From Reticulitermes speratus (taxonomy: Eukaryota > Arthropoda > Insecta > Blattodea > Rhinotermitidae): a stretch of 64,000 bases of DNA. The position numbers were made by a program, and so were the translations under genes. The DNA is taken from the NCBI GenBank assembly GCA_021186555.1, contig JAJKFL010000010.1, positions 21,160,586 through 21,224,585 on the forward strand. The letters are read 5' to 3'. How positions within the stretch are numbered: the stretch's first letter is position 1; each line of letters opens with the position of its first letter. This document shows positions 55,144 to 64,000 of this stretch, piece after piece. Below the pieces are notes generated by a model, which worked only from the letters and a program-made list of their open reading frames with translations, made no database searches and was not told the DNA's origin.

Positions 55144-55790
55144 AGATATACAGAACTATAGTTTTGCCTGTTGTTTTGTATGGGTGTGAAACTTGGTCTC
55201 TCACATCGAGGGAGGAACATAGGCTGAGGGTGTTCGAGAGTAGGGTGCTGAGGGGGATATTTGGGCCTAAGAGGGACGAGGTAACAGGGGAGTGGAGAAG
55301 ACTACATAACGAGGAACTTTATGATCTGTACTGATCTGAATAGTGTGCTGAGGAGGATATTTGGGCCTAAGAGGGACGAGGTAACAGGGGAGTGGAGAAG
55401 ACTACATAACGAGGAACTTAATGATCTGTAATCATCACCAAATATTATTCGGGTGATCAAATCAAGATGAATGAGATGGGCGGGGTATGTAGCACGTATG
55501 GGGGAGGTGCATACAGGATTTTGGTGGGGAGACCTGAGAGAAGGAGACCACTTGGAAGACCTAGATGGGAGGATAATATTAAAATGGATCTTCAAGAAGT
55601 GGGATGGAGGGCATGGAATGGATTGATATGGCTCAGGATAGGGACAGGTGGCGCGCTGTTGTGAATGCGGTAATGAACCTTCGGGGTTCCATAAAATGCA
55701 GGGAATTTCTTGACTAGATGACGACCTGCTAGCTTCTCAAGAAGAACTCTGCTCTATGGAGTTAGTTAGTTAGTTAGTTAGTTAGTTACC
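55144..55790 (+). pseudogene. LINE alpha 3' end with two-copy 100-bp repeat
   Basis: The frame IVLPVVLYGCETWSLTSREE-HRLRVFESRVLRGIFGPK runs into a two-unit tandem (TAGGGTGCTG at 55241, TAGTGTGCTG at 55341), then degraded [37 protein letters not shown]. It ends in (GTTA)n at 55758-55788. It starts further upstream than the 27-kb copy. Several small deletions disrupt the frame. Confidence 0.88.
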
Positions 55791-55944
55791 AGCTTATGTA
55801 CTTAATAACATACCGCACCGCATGACACAATAAACGTCATACACTCTCTATCAGCACGAGATCTCTTCAGATCACAACAGACCGCGACATATGTTTGTAT
55901 GCGTGCTTCATAGACAGTGTAAACAACTGGAAACTTCTGCCTGG
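55791..55944. other. Unassigned sequence
   Basis: Nothing recognised. Confidence 0.3.
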
Positions 55945-56240
55945 AGAAAAATTTTAAATTTACATTATTATGATTTTATGATTGTTAACGTTGTGCAGTT
56001 TGGAATTTCAATATTCTGATTATTTTAATTATTTTAATGTACGCGACACAATACCTACATAAGCGTGCTGACCTTGTAGTCCTTTCTTCAGATAACTCCC
56101 TGATGATGGCACCTCGGTGCCGAAACATGTAGGAATTTTATACTTACTTTTGAGAGTATTTTATTAAGTGCATAATTCGGTTAATGTATTGATTATAAGA
56201 ATATGCACGGTATGAATAACATAAAAATTGCATAAAAAAT
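55945..56240 (+). mobile_element. Hammerhead element related to 20.7 and 29.6 kb copies
   Basis: TTACATTATTATGATTTTAT matches 20751-20775, then the hammerhead, the AAGTGCATAATTCGGTTAAT tail and the terminal box ATGCACGGTATGAATAACAT at 56203. Confidence 0.78.
56094..56137 (+). ncRNA. Hammerhead ribozyme motif
   Basis: AACTCC, CTGATGA (56100-56106), T, GGCAC/GTGCC with loop CTCG, GAAA, ACATGT, GTA, GGAAT. Stem I: three pairs, one mismatch, then another pair. Confidence 0.8.
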
Positions 56241-56518
56241 ATTTATATACACAGAGATCTACATGTTTCGGCCAACCATGTGGCCATACTCGGGGACGCA
56301 AAACACAAAGGACGAATGTATAAAAGTTTAAATTCCTGACGCATCAGAACAAATCCACACGCATAAAATGATAATCATAAAATCACAGTTTAAATTACAT
56401 AAATATAATTTACTGTTAACAGTACATGCACTGGTGTTGCAGTGGATGTTAAACACAGAAGTTTCATGTAGTAAGTCACCATGAACTAAAGCACCGTAAA
56501 CCACTCATATTCACGTAT

Positions 56519-56777
56519 CTTTTTCCAATGGCGCTACAGCCCCTAGTGGGCCAGGGCCTCCTCTTTTTTTCGAGGCTTCGCAATCACACTCAGACACACC
56601 ACACTCGGTAGGACTCCTCTAGACGAGTGATCAGCCCGACGCAGAGACCTATACCTGACAACATACAACACTCACAAGAGACAGATATCCGTGCACTCGG
56701 CGGGATTTGAACCCGCAGTCCCAGCAAGCGAATGGCCGCTGACCCACGCCTTAGACTGCGCGGCCATTAGGGTGGGC
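56519..56777 (-). mobile_element. SINE family A with 10-bp target duplication
   Basis: Minus-strand head near 56775, box B GCGGGTTCAAATCCCGCCGA, tail at 56519-56526. ATTCACGTAT (56509-56518) and ATTCATGTAT (56778-56787) flank it with one difference. Confidence 0.92.
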
Positions 56778-56959
56778 ATTCATGTATTTTAAACTATGGT
56801 TTTATGATTGTTATGTATACGTGTGGATTGGTTCTGATACGTCTCTAGTTTACCCTTTATATATTCGTCATTTGTGTTTCCCCTCCGTGAGGATGGCCAC
56901 ATGGTTGGCCGAAACATGTAGGATTTCATTGTGTTTATAAAATAATTTTAGTGTACTTG

Positions 56960-58515
56960 TGTGCATTTTGTTGGTACCATTATTATATATAAATATTTTA
57001 AATATATTTTCGTGCGTTTTGTTGGTACCATTATTGTATATAAATATTTTAAATATATTTCCTTGCGTTTTGTTGGTACCGTTATTATATATAAATATTT
57101 TAAATATATTTTCGTGCGTTTTGTTGGTACCGTTATTGTATATAAATATTTTAAATATATTTCCGTGCGTTTTATTGGTACCATTATTGTATATAAATAT
57201 TTTAAATATATTTCCGTGCGTTTTGTTGGTACCATTATTATATATAAAATATTTTAAATATATTTCCGTGCGTTTTGTTGGTACCATTATTGTATATAAA
57301 TATTTTAAATATATTTTCGTGCATTTTGTTGGTACCATTATTATATATAAATATTTTAAATATATTTTCGTGCATTTTGTTGGTACCGTTATTGTATATA
57401 AATATTTTAAATATATTTCCGTGCGTTTTGTTGGTACCATTATTATATATAAATATTTTAAATATATTTCCGTGCGTTTTGTTGGTACCATTATTATATA
57501 TAAATATTTTAAATATATTTTCGTGCGTTTTATTGGTATCATTATTATATATAAATACTTTAAATATATTTCCGTGCGTTTTGTTGGTACCATTATTATA
57601 TAAAAGTATTTTAAATATATTTTCGTGCGTTTTGTTGGTACCGTTATTTTATATAAATATTTTAAATATATTTCCGTGCGTTTTGTTGGTACCATTATAT
57701 ATAAATATTTTAAATACATTTTCGTGCGTTTTGTTGGTACCGTTATTATATATAAATATTTTAAATATATTTCCGTGCGTTTTGTTGGTACCGTTATTAT
57801 ATATAAATATTTTAAATATATTTCCGTGCGTTTTGTTGGTACCATTATTATATATAAATATTTTAAATATATTTTCGTGCGTTTTGTTTGGTACCGTTAT
57901 TATATATAAATATTTTAAATATATTTCCGTGCGTTTTGTTGGTACCATTATTATATATAAATATTTTAAATATATTTTCGTGCGTTTTGTTGGTACCGTT
58001 ATTATATATAAATATTTTAATTATATTTACGTGCGTTTTGTTGTTACCGTTATTGTATATAAATGTTTTAAATATATTTCCGTGCGTTTTGTTGGTACCA
58101 TTATTATATATAAATATTTTAAATATATTTCCGTGCGTTTTGTTGGTACCATTATTGTATATAAATATTTTAAGTATATTTTCGTGCGTTTTGTTGGTAC
58201 CATTATTATATATAAATATTTTAAATATATTTCCGTGCGTTTTGTTGGTACCATTATTATATATAAATATTTTAAATATATTTTCGTGCGTTTTGTTGGT
58301 ACCGTTATTATATATAAATATTTTAAATATATTTCCGTGCGTTTTGTTGGTACCGTTATTGTATATAAATGTTTTAAATATATTTCCGTGCGTTTTGTTG
58401 GTACCATTATTATATATAAATATTTTAAATATATTTTCGTGCGTTTTGTTGGTACCATTATTGTATATAAATATTTTAAATATATTTTCGTGCATTTTGT
58501 TGGTACCGTTATTGT
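56960..58515 (+). repeat. 51-bp minisatellite, about 30 copies
   Basis: The unit is TTTCGTGCGTTTTGTTGGTA plus CCATTATTATATATAAATAT-TTTAAATATAT. GGTACC recurs at 51-bp steps (56972, 57023, 57074). Variants: GTA for ATA, CCG for CCA, single-base indels at 57245 and 57890 that switch the frame. The long open frames on both strands (up to 425 codons) follow from 51 being divisible by three. Confidence 0.97.
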
Positions 58516-58550
58516 ATATAATCGAGTAATGCACGGATCGTGGATCATAT

Positions 58551-59000
58551 AAAGTTGCGTTATGCTCACTTCGTCAAATGCGTCAATTGTATTTCAGTCT
58601 GACGTTAAATCGAAGCTTTTTGTTAATATACGGGATTTTAGGTTTTCAATGCGATGTTGATGGAGATTCTTGTGTTTCGGGGTATAATGCTCTCTGCATT
58701 GGTATATAGTTACCACCATTTCGGTGGAGCCTGCTGCATCCATCCAGGGGCGTAGCTAGGGCGGGGCGAAATGTGCGACCGCCCGGGGCAGCAGAGTCCA
58801 AGAGGTGGCAAAATGGGCGGCAAAATTTAAAAAAAATTGATCATCTGCGCTCAACAAATTTTAAATTATGAAGACAAATAGAAGGAAATTCAGTGATTTT
58901 GATTTTTTTAAATTCGTAATTTCTGTCAGGGGTGGCCGTTGTTTTTGCTCTCCCCAGGGCGTCAAAAACTAGCAACACCACCGCATTAAACTTTAGGATG
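58551..59000. other. Unassigned; possible transposon end
   Basis: CAGGGGCGTAGCTAGGGCGG at about 58745 resembles the terminus of a widespread hAT-like element, but no matching inverted end was found. Confidence 0.3.
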
Positions 59001-59125
59001 TCCAGAAACAAGATATCCTTCGGCACTCTTCCATCTTCAGGGTAGAACAAGAAAAATAATTCTTGCATTACCCTGATGATGGAGGCAATGCACTCACGAA
59101 ACGATACTACATATGTATAATCCAT
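59000..59125. other. Pair of decayed hammerheads
   Basis: Minus strand at 59012-59043: CTGAAGA kept, GAAA changed to GAAG. Plus strand at about 59071-59112: CTGATGA and GAAA kept, but helix II does not pair. Confidence 0.5.
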
Positions 59126-59248
59126 AAGGAGTCATATCCCAGGAACCGGGAGTCTTTTTGCTATGAATACTTACAAGTTAATGGTAATTGCTTTTATACG
59201 GAGTTTAGTGTGAAAGTGGTATTTGACGAAGAGAAATACATAACGTCT

Positions 59249-59292
59249 GCCTCACTGAAGATGGCCGAAAAAGGCCGAAACATGTAGGAGGC
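59249..59292 (+). ncRNA. Hammerhead ribozyme motif
   Basis: GCCTCA, CTGAAGA (59255-59261), T, helix II GGCC/GGCC with loop GAAAAA, GAAA, ACATGT, GTA, GGAGGC. Stem I has five pairs after an A/G first position. Confidence 0.77.
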
Positions 59293-59680
59293 TTGCTATA
59301 TGATAGTATATTTTTTTATCGAACTGTTGTGTAGTTGTTACAATAAGCAGTCTAAAATTATCTTACTGGATGCAACATGGATAATATTATAGTATAAATT
59401 GCAATTCAGGCTTTATGTACTGCAGGAGTACGACTGAAGTTTTGTTCATGGAAAATGTCTTGGTGTAAAATCCGCGAAGTCTTTTGTGTAACTAAACATG
59501 CAGGTTTATAAAGATTACCTCTGCACTGTTCGTTTAATTCATTTGCTGTGTGAAAATATGCATTAAATATGGCACGATTTTCTCGTTATAGGTAATCCTG
59601 ATGTTTATGCCGTGCTACTAACTGTTCAAAAAATTTCGATTGTTAATAGAGCTGAAAAGGAGCAGGGATATATCAGTCTG
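59293..59680. other. Unassigned sequence
   Basis: Nothing recognised. Confidence 0.3.
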
Positions 59681-59683
59681 TAT

Positions 59684-59890
59684 AGTGGCCAGGGTAGGAG
59701 CTGGACGCCTGAGAAATCGCGGTTCAAATCCCTGCAGGGCCCAGGGATTTTTCTCTACTCCAATGCTTCCAGACCGGATCTGGGACCTAGCCAGTCTTTC
59801 ATTCAGTGGGGTTCCGTGGATCTGTCTCCGGGTATAAATCGGCCGGGGCGTAAAGCTAACCATTTACCCCACGTAGTGCTGACATTAGGA
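59684..59890 (+). mobile_element. tRNA-related SINE-like element
   Basis: Box B-like GCGGTTCAAATCCCTGC at about 59720, body GGATCTGGGACCTAGCCAGT and CCGGGTATAAATCGGCCGGG. Box A is weak (GTGGCCAGGGTAGGAGC). No target duplication found. Confidence 0.5.
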
Positions 59891-59948
59891 GACAGTGGCT
59901 ATGTATAATTTTGCCGTAATAGACTTGAAATGCTACAGTGACATAATT

Positions 59949-60410
59949 TGTGTTGTGTACGTGTGTGCAGGTTCAAATTTGTGTTGTGTACATGTGTGCA
60001 GGTACACATTTGTGTTGTGTACGTGTGTGCAGGTTCAAATTTGTGTTGTGTACGTGTGTGCAGGTTCAAATTTGTGTTGTGTACGTGTGTGCAGGTTCAA
60101 ATTTGTGTTGTGTACGTGTGTGCAGGTTCAAATTGTGTTGTGTACGTGTGTGCAGGTTCAAATTTGTGTTGTGTACGTGTGTGCAGGTTCAAATTTGTGT
60201 TGTGTACGTGTGTGCAGGTTCAAATTTGTGTTGTGTACGTGTGTGCAGGTTCAAATTTGTGTTGTGTACGTGTGTGCAGGTTCAAATTGTGTTGTGTACG
60301 TGTGTGCAGGTTCAAATTGTGTTGTGTACGTGTGTGCAGGTTCAAATTTGTGTTGTGTACGTGTGTGCAGGTTCAAATTTGTGTTGTGTACGTGTGTGCA
60401 GGTTCAAATC
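59949..60410 (+). repeat. 29-bp minisatellite containing a box B-like motif
   Basis: The unit is GTGTGCAGGTTCAAATTTGT plus GTTGTGTAC (29 bp; three 28-bp copies lack one T). About 16 copies. Each unit contains GGTTCAAAT, and the last one continues as GGTTCAAATCCCGACGAA. Frames on the plus strand are open in all three phases, an artefact. Confidence 0.95.
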
Positions 60411-61079
60411 CCGACGAACAGGTCACGGGTTTAGTGTGCAGCTATACCCAGCACTGCTTGTTCGGTTTAAAAGTCCCGTGTTCAAAATTCAATAGCGCAT
60501 AAAGGTCAGAGGTCATTCACGGTCCCAGCTAGCGCGCCATTTTGAAGGGAGGGTCACGGAATGATTCTCTTACAGAATTTTGGTGGTCCTCTATGTCAGA
60601 GAAACTCAAAAGTGGTCTCTATATCCAGTTTTTGTAACGCACGGACCGCAGTCAACCTATGGTCCGCGAACCACTAGCGGATATTCTGTAGATCTTCCTT
60701 ATTAAATGCGGTAATTTGAATGAGTCCTCAATCTTGTCTTTGTATTTGTAACCAGCGGTGTTTTAATTATTATGGGTGTTGATTAACTAGGCCTAAAAAG
60801 GTTGAAAATAATTCTGGAAATATGATTTAAAAAAGGATTCATCATGTTTTAATCGCAATGCCAGTAAGATGTAACGTTTAAGAATTTTACTTTGCTGTTG
60901 CCTCCAGATTTGCAGTTTCGTGGTGCTTAATTTTCATGATTTCAAACGAAAGAATGACAAGGCAAGTGCTTGAAATATGCCTCTCCATTCTCATACGAAA
61001 CACGCATAGAATTTGTACATGCCTTACTGTAGTGCCTTTGCTAGCACACGCAGAAAATCGATAGCTTAGTATTTTCTGC
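60411..61079. other. Unassigned sequence
   Basis: Nothing recognised. Confidence 0.3.
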
Positions 61080-62256
61080 TTATTCCAGCAACTGACTTAC
61101 ATTTGAACATACTGTAGTGCGATTGTTAGGACACGCAATTAATAGCGTATCATTTTCTGCCTGTTGCAGCGACTGACTTACATTTGAACATACTGTACTG
61201 CGATTGTTAGGACACGCAATTAATAGCGTATCATTGTCTGCCTGTTGCAGCGACTGACTTACATTTGAACATACTGTAGTGCGATTGTTAGGACACGCAA
61301 TTAATAGCGTATCATTTTCTGCCTGTTGCAGCAACTGACTTAACATTTGAACATACTGTAGTGCGATTGTTAGGACACGCAATTAATAGCGTATCATTGT
61401 CTGCCTGTTGCAGCAACTGACTTAACATTTGAACATACTGTAGTGCGATTGTTAGGACACGCAATTAATAGCGTATCATTTTCTGCCTGTTGCAGCAACT
61501 GACTTACATTTGAACATACTGTAGTGCGATTGTTAGGACACGCAATTAATAGCGTATCATTGTCTGCCTGTTGCAGCAACTGACTTACATTTGAACATAC
61601 TGTAGTGCGATTGTTAGGACACGCAATTAATAGCGTGTCATTGTCTGCCTGTTGCACAACTGACTTACATTTGAACATACTGTAGTGCGATTGTTAGGAC
61701 ACGCAATTAATAGCGTATCATTTTCTGCCTGTTGCAGCAACTGACTTAACATTTGAACATACTGTAGTGCGATTGTTAGGACACGCAATTAATAGCGTAT
61801 CATTTTCTGCCTGTTGCAGCAACTGACTTACATTTGAACATACTGTAGTGCGATTGTTAGGACACGCAATTAATAGCGTATCATTTTCTGCCTGTTGCAG
61901 CAACTGACTTACATTTGAACATAATGTAGTGCGATTGTTAGGACACGCAATTAATAGCGTATCATTTTCTGCCTGTTGCAGCAACTGACTTACATTTGAA
62001 CATACTGTAGTGCGATTGTTAGGACACGCAATTAATAGCGTATCATTTTCTGCCTGTTGCAGCAACTGACTTACATTTGAACATACTGTAGTGCGATTGT
62101 TAGGACACGCAATTAATAGCGTATCATTTTCTGCCTGTTGCAGCAACTGACTTACATTTGAACATACTGTAGTGCGATTGTTAGGACACGCAATTAATAG
62201 CGTATCATTTTCTGCCTGTTGCAGCAACTGACTTACATTTGAACATACTGTAGTAC
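61080..62256 (-). repeat. 81-bp minisatellite, about 14 copies
   Basis: The unit, read on the plus strand, includes CTGTTGCAGCAACTGACTTA, CATTTGAACATACTGTAGTG and TTAGGACACGCAATTAATAG. Four units have an extra A (CTTAACATT), shifting the frame. The minus strand is open with a 27-residue repeat (SNVSQLLQQAENDTLLIACP). No start, splice or codon-bias evidence supports a gene. Confidence 0.95.
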
Positions 62257-62618
62257 TTTTTTTTATACCACTCCACGCAACAGCACGCGTAACAACACGC
62301 TTATAATCAACAACAATACAATACCACAATTCAGTGCATCAAGTGACAACATTGCTATTTTAAATCTTGACTTTAACGTATACGATAAAATTATAAGTTT
62401 TACAGTTTTACATATTTTACAAATTCAGATGTTCTATAACTTATTACTAAGACAAGTGTGGTCTTCGGGCCCCTTTTAACATGCGATGTGAAGTGTAGTA
62501 GCCTATTTACCCCCCTGAAGATGGTCTACGGACCGAAACACGTGTAGGGGAATACATCGATACTAATAAAACTATAAAGTAGTTTGTGTTTGTGCATTTG
62601 TTGGTTAACTGAAGAGTA
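62257..62618 (+). mobile_element. Complete short hammerhead element (family L) with 12-bp target duplication
   Basis: A 362-bp insert interrupts the 81-bp array. ATACTGTAGTAC occurs at 62245-62256 and again at 62619-62630, after which the array sequence resumes. The insert starts with a T run; 62390-62612 matches 34373-34600. It contains one hammerhead and the tail GTGCATTTGTTGGTTAACTG. Confidence 0.82.
62510..62550 (+). ncRNA. Hammerhead ribozyme motif
   Basis: CCCCC, CTGAAGA (62515-62521), T, helix II GGTC/GACC with loop TACG, GAAA, 8-nt palindrome ACACGTGT, GTA, GGGG. It differs from the 34-kb copy in the helix II loop only. Confidence 0.83.
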
Positions 62619-62630
62619 ATACTGTAGTAC

Positions 62631-62735
62631 GGTTGCTAGGACACGCAGACAATTAATATCGTAGCATTTTCTGCCTGTTCCAGCAACTGACTTACATTTG
62701 AACATGCCATACTGTAGTGCTGTTGCTAGGAAACA
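62631..62735 (-). repeat. Outlying, diverged copy of the 81-bp repeat
   Basis: GGTTGCTAGGACACGCAGAC ... CTGCCTGTTCCAGCAACTGA continues the array beyond the inserted hammerhead element, with more substitutions than the main block. Confidence 0.8.
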
Positions 62736-63340
62736 AAGACAATATTGCCTTATATTATTGCATTTCTTACATGAGTAGTCTGTTATAAAATCAAACCAAT
62801 TCTGTACACTGCTGTTGGACTATCTAACTCCCTTTAATATAGGGTGTACCGTGTAAAACGCAACCCAACACTCTAAACCATTTATTTAATTTCTTCAAAT
62901 ATACGAATAATGTCATAAACAATGTGTAATTACAGCGGAGCCTGGAAATGCCCCCACTGCAGTGTCTTTAAGGAACAGTGGTCTTACAATTTGTTTTAGA
63001 GACACTGCGCACAGAAAACCGAGTTTTACGAATGCAGAGGGTTTTCACGCAGTGCATGTGGGTTTTCCAGCGCTCCGTGTTGTAGTGTTTTGACTATTAA
63101 TGTGTGCACTCAAGTGGGACATGCTTTCGTCCGTAAATAAACAAATTGTGCAACCCATAAACCTCTTCATGTAGAAAAACAGCGCAGTCGATTACAGAAT
63201 TACCGCTCAGCTGGCAGCCAACAGAACTAAAGGGTCGGCAGATGCTGGAAGTGTCCACTGCAGCGGGATGGCAGCTTCTTACGTGCCTGTTTCCGTATGT
63301 CTAGACATCTGATCTTTCTGGTGCTTCTTATACGGTACAC
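62736..63340. other. Unassigned sequence
   Basis: TATAGGGTGTACCGTGTAAA at about 62838 could be a transposon terminus, but no partner was seen. No gene supported. Confidence 0.3.
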
Positions 63341-63344
63341 TCTG

Positions 63345-63400
63345 TATATATCCTACATGTTTCGGCACATCTGGGTCAATATCATCGAGGTTTTCAACAG
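63345..63400 (-). other. Decayed hammerhead motif
   Basis: Minus strand: TCGATGA in place of CTGATGA, a long imperfect helix II, GTGCCGAAACATGTAGGA. Confidence 0.5.
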
Positions 63401-63489
63401 TCTGTTGCATTATTTTAGCTTGGATTTTATATTCTGAACCACTTGTATCCTGGACTGTGTCTATCGTCTTTAATGTGAATAAAATGAGA

Positions 63490-63770
63490 TATAAAATGTG
63501 ATAAAAAATGTGATACAAATTGTGATATACACGTAAAATGTGATATAAAAGTGATATAAATTGTGATATACACGTAAAATGTGATATAAATTGTGATATA
63601 CACGTAAAATGTGATATAAGTTGTGATATACACGTAAAATGTGATATAAAATGTGATATAAATTGTGATATACACGTAAAATGTGATATAAAATGTGATA
63701 TAAAATGTGATATAAATTGTGATATACACGTAAAATGTGATATAAAATGTGATATAAATTGTAAAATATA
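63490..63770. repeat. AT-rich tandem repeat (TGTGATATAAA / TGTGATATACACGTAAAA)
   Basis: Two short modules, AATGTGATATAA and TTGTGATATACACGTA, alternate irregularly. The minus-strand frame (ITFYVYITIYI) is an artefact. Confidence 0.92.
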
Positions 63771-63796
63771 AATATATAAAACTCTTAAAATTCACA

Positions 63797-63838
63797 CAAC
63801 GTTTCGGAGGAGGGATCTTCCTCCGTCTTCAGGTGGTG
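63797..63838 (-). ncRNA. Hammerhead motif, GAAACGTT class
   Basis: Minus strand: CAC, CTGAAGA, C, helix II GGAGGA/TCCTCC with 7-nt loop, GAAA, palindrome ACGT, cleavage GTT, GTG. Stem I is three pairs. It resembles the GAAACGTTG form I associate with Penelope-like elements in many animals. It directly adjoins the AT-rich tandem repeat. Confidence 0.68.
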
Positions 63839-63903
63839 CCTCCTCAGTTGGGTCCTATTTAAAAAGCTATTCTTGATCTCCGAATTTGGATTTTATGTTT
63901 ATG

Positions 63904-64000
63904 TGGGACACGCGGTGGCGCAGTTGGTTGAAGCACTGCGCTACAAGCCGGATCTAAGGCGTGGGTCTGAGGCTGTTCGCTTGCTGGGATTGCGGGTTCG
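63904..64000 (+). mobile_element. Chimeric SINE head (family B joined to family A), cut by window edge
   Basis: 63904-63953 is the family B head (ACGCGGTGGCGCAGTTGGTT ... CTACAAGCCGG). At that point it switches to family A (ATCTAAGGCGTGGGTCTGAG ... GGATTGCGGGTTCG). The switch falls between box A and box B of the tRNA-like region. The remainder lies outside the window. Confidence 0.8.

Larger units (their letters stand above)
56245..58550. mobile_element. Foldback hammerhead element enlarged by a SINE and a 51-bp array
   Basis: A left minus-strand motif (56265-56305, core CCGAGTA) and a right plus motif (56888-56935, core GTGAGGA) both keep helix II GGCCA/TGGCC and GAAACATGTAG but have lost core bases. 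Between them are arm sequences and a SINE. After the right motif the tail GTGTGCATTTTGTTGG starts the 51-bp array, and after the array a degenerate terminal box AATGCACGGATC (58527) closes the element. Confidence 0.75.

Noticed and set aside
56868-58569. Overlapping open frames of up to 425 codons on both strands
   Set aside because: They translate a 51-bp AT-rich tandem array in several phases; 51 is a multiple of three and the unit happens to lack stops.
59895-60502. Cysteine-rich repeat proteins of about 180 residues in three plus frames
   Set aside because: Same 29-bp array read in three phases; not protein.
61080-62329. Minus-strand frames with a 27-residue repeat (SNVSQLLQQAENDTLLIACP)
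   Set aside because: An 81-bp array whose single-base insertions break the frame without correction, so no selection for coding is visible.

Overview
The window looks like intergenic DNA from a large, repeat-rich arthropod genome. I think it is an insect and probably a cockroach or termite (Blattodea), because the 3' ends of the non-LTR retrotransposons, the tRNA-headed SINEs and the 114-bp satellite resemble repeats I associate with that group. That is inference; no search was possible. I see no host protein-coding gene, no rRNA, no functional tRNA gene and no CRISPR. Nearly every long open frame is a tandem repeat or the antisense of a retrotransposon.

The most interesting layer is a dense set of hammerhead-ribozyme motifs. 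Nineteen places carry the CTGANGA core, a helix II hairpin, GAAA, a palindromic helix III and a GTA, GTC or GTT cleavage triplet, mostly with pairing stem I arms. About ten more are decayed. They sit in short foldback elements, usually as head-to-head pairs. About 60-90 bp downstream lies a conserved tail (about GTGCATTTGTTGGT), and often beyond it a terminal box (about ATGCACGGTA). Hammerheads of this kind are known from Penelope-like retroelements and retrozymes. No reverse transcriptase of that class is present, so these look non-autonomous.

Layout: 0-7 kb has a degenerate hammerhead foldback, a 41-bp minisatellite, three SINEs, LINE fragments and T/G-rich repeats. 7-12 kb has a LINE relic, a pogo-like MITE, a hammerhead element, a SINE with tandemly copied tails and a dispersed repeat (family X). 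12.2-14.6 kb is a 37/49-bp minisatellite. 15-19 kb has a LINE end, a SINE, a hammerhead foldback and a 114-bp satellite. 19-26 kb holds several hammerhead foldbacks, one split by a SINE. 27-31 kb has a LINE 3' end with a 100-bp coding segment amplified nine times, MITEs and SINEs. 31-41 kb has MITEs, minisatellites (31, 15 and 33 bp) and LINE relics. 41-46 kb has hammerheads, a SINE, family X and a second 114-bp array. 46.9-48.4 kb is a TIR transposon containing a Tc1/mariner-type deletion derivative. 49-55 kb has SINEs, a hammerhead foldback and a broken LINE reverse transcriptase. 55-64 kb has a LINE 3' end, hammerhead elements, a 51-bp array grown inside one of them, 29-bp and 81-bp arrays, and a chimeric SINE head at the window edge.

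Nothing here works as a pathway. Autonomous partners for the SINEs, MITEs and hammerhead elements must lie elsewhere in the genome. What the window shows is their nesting, target-site duplications and decay.
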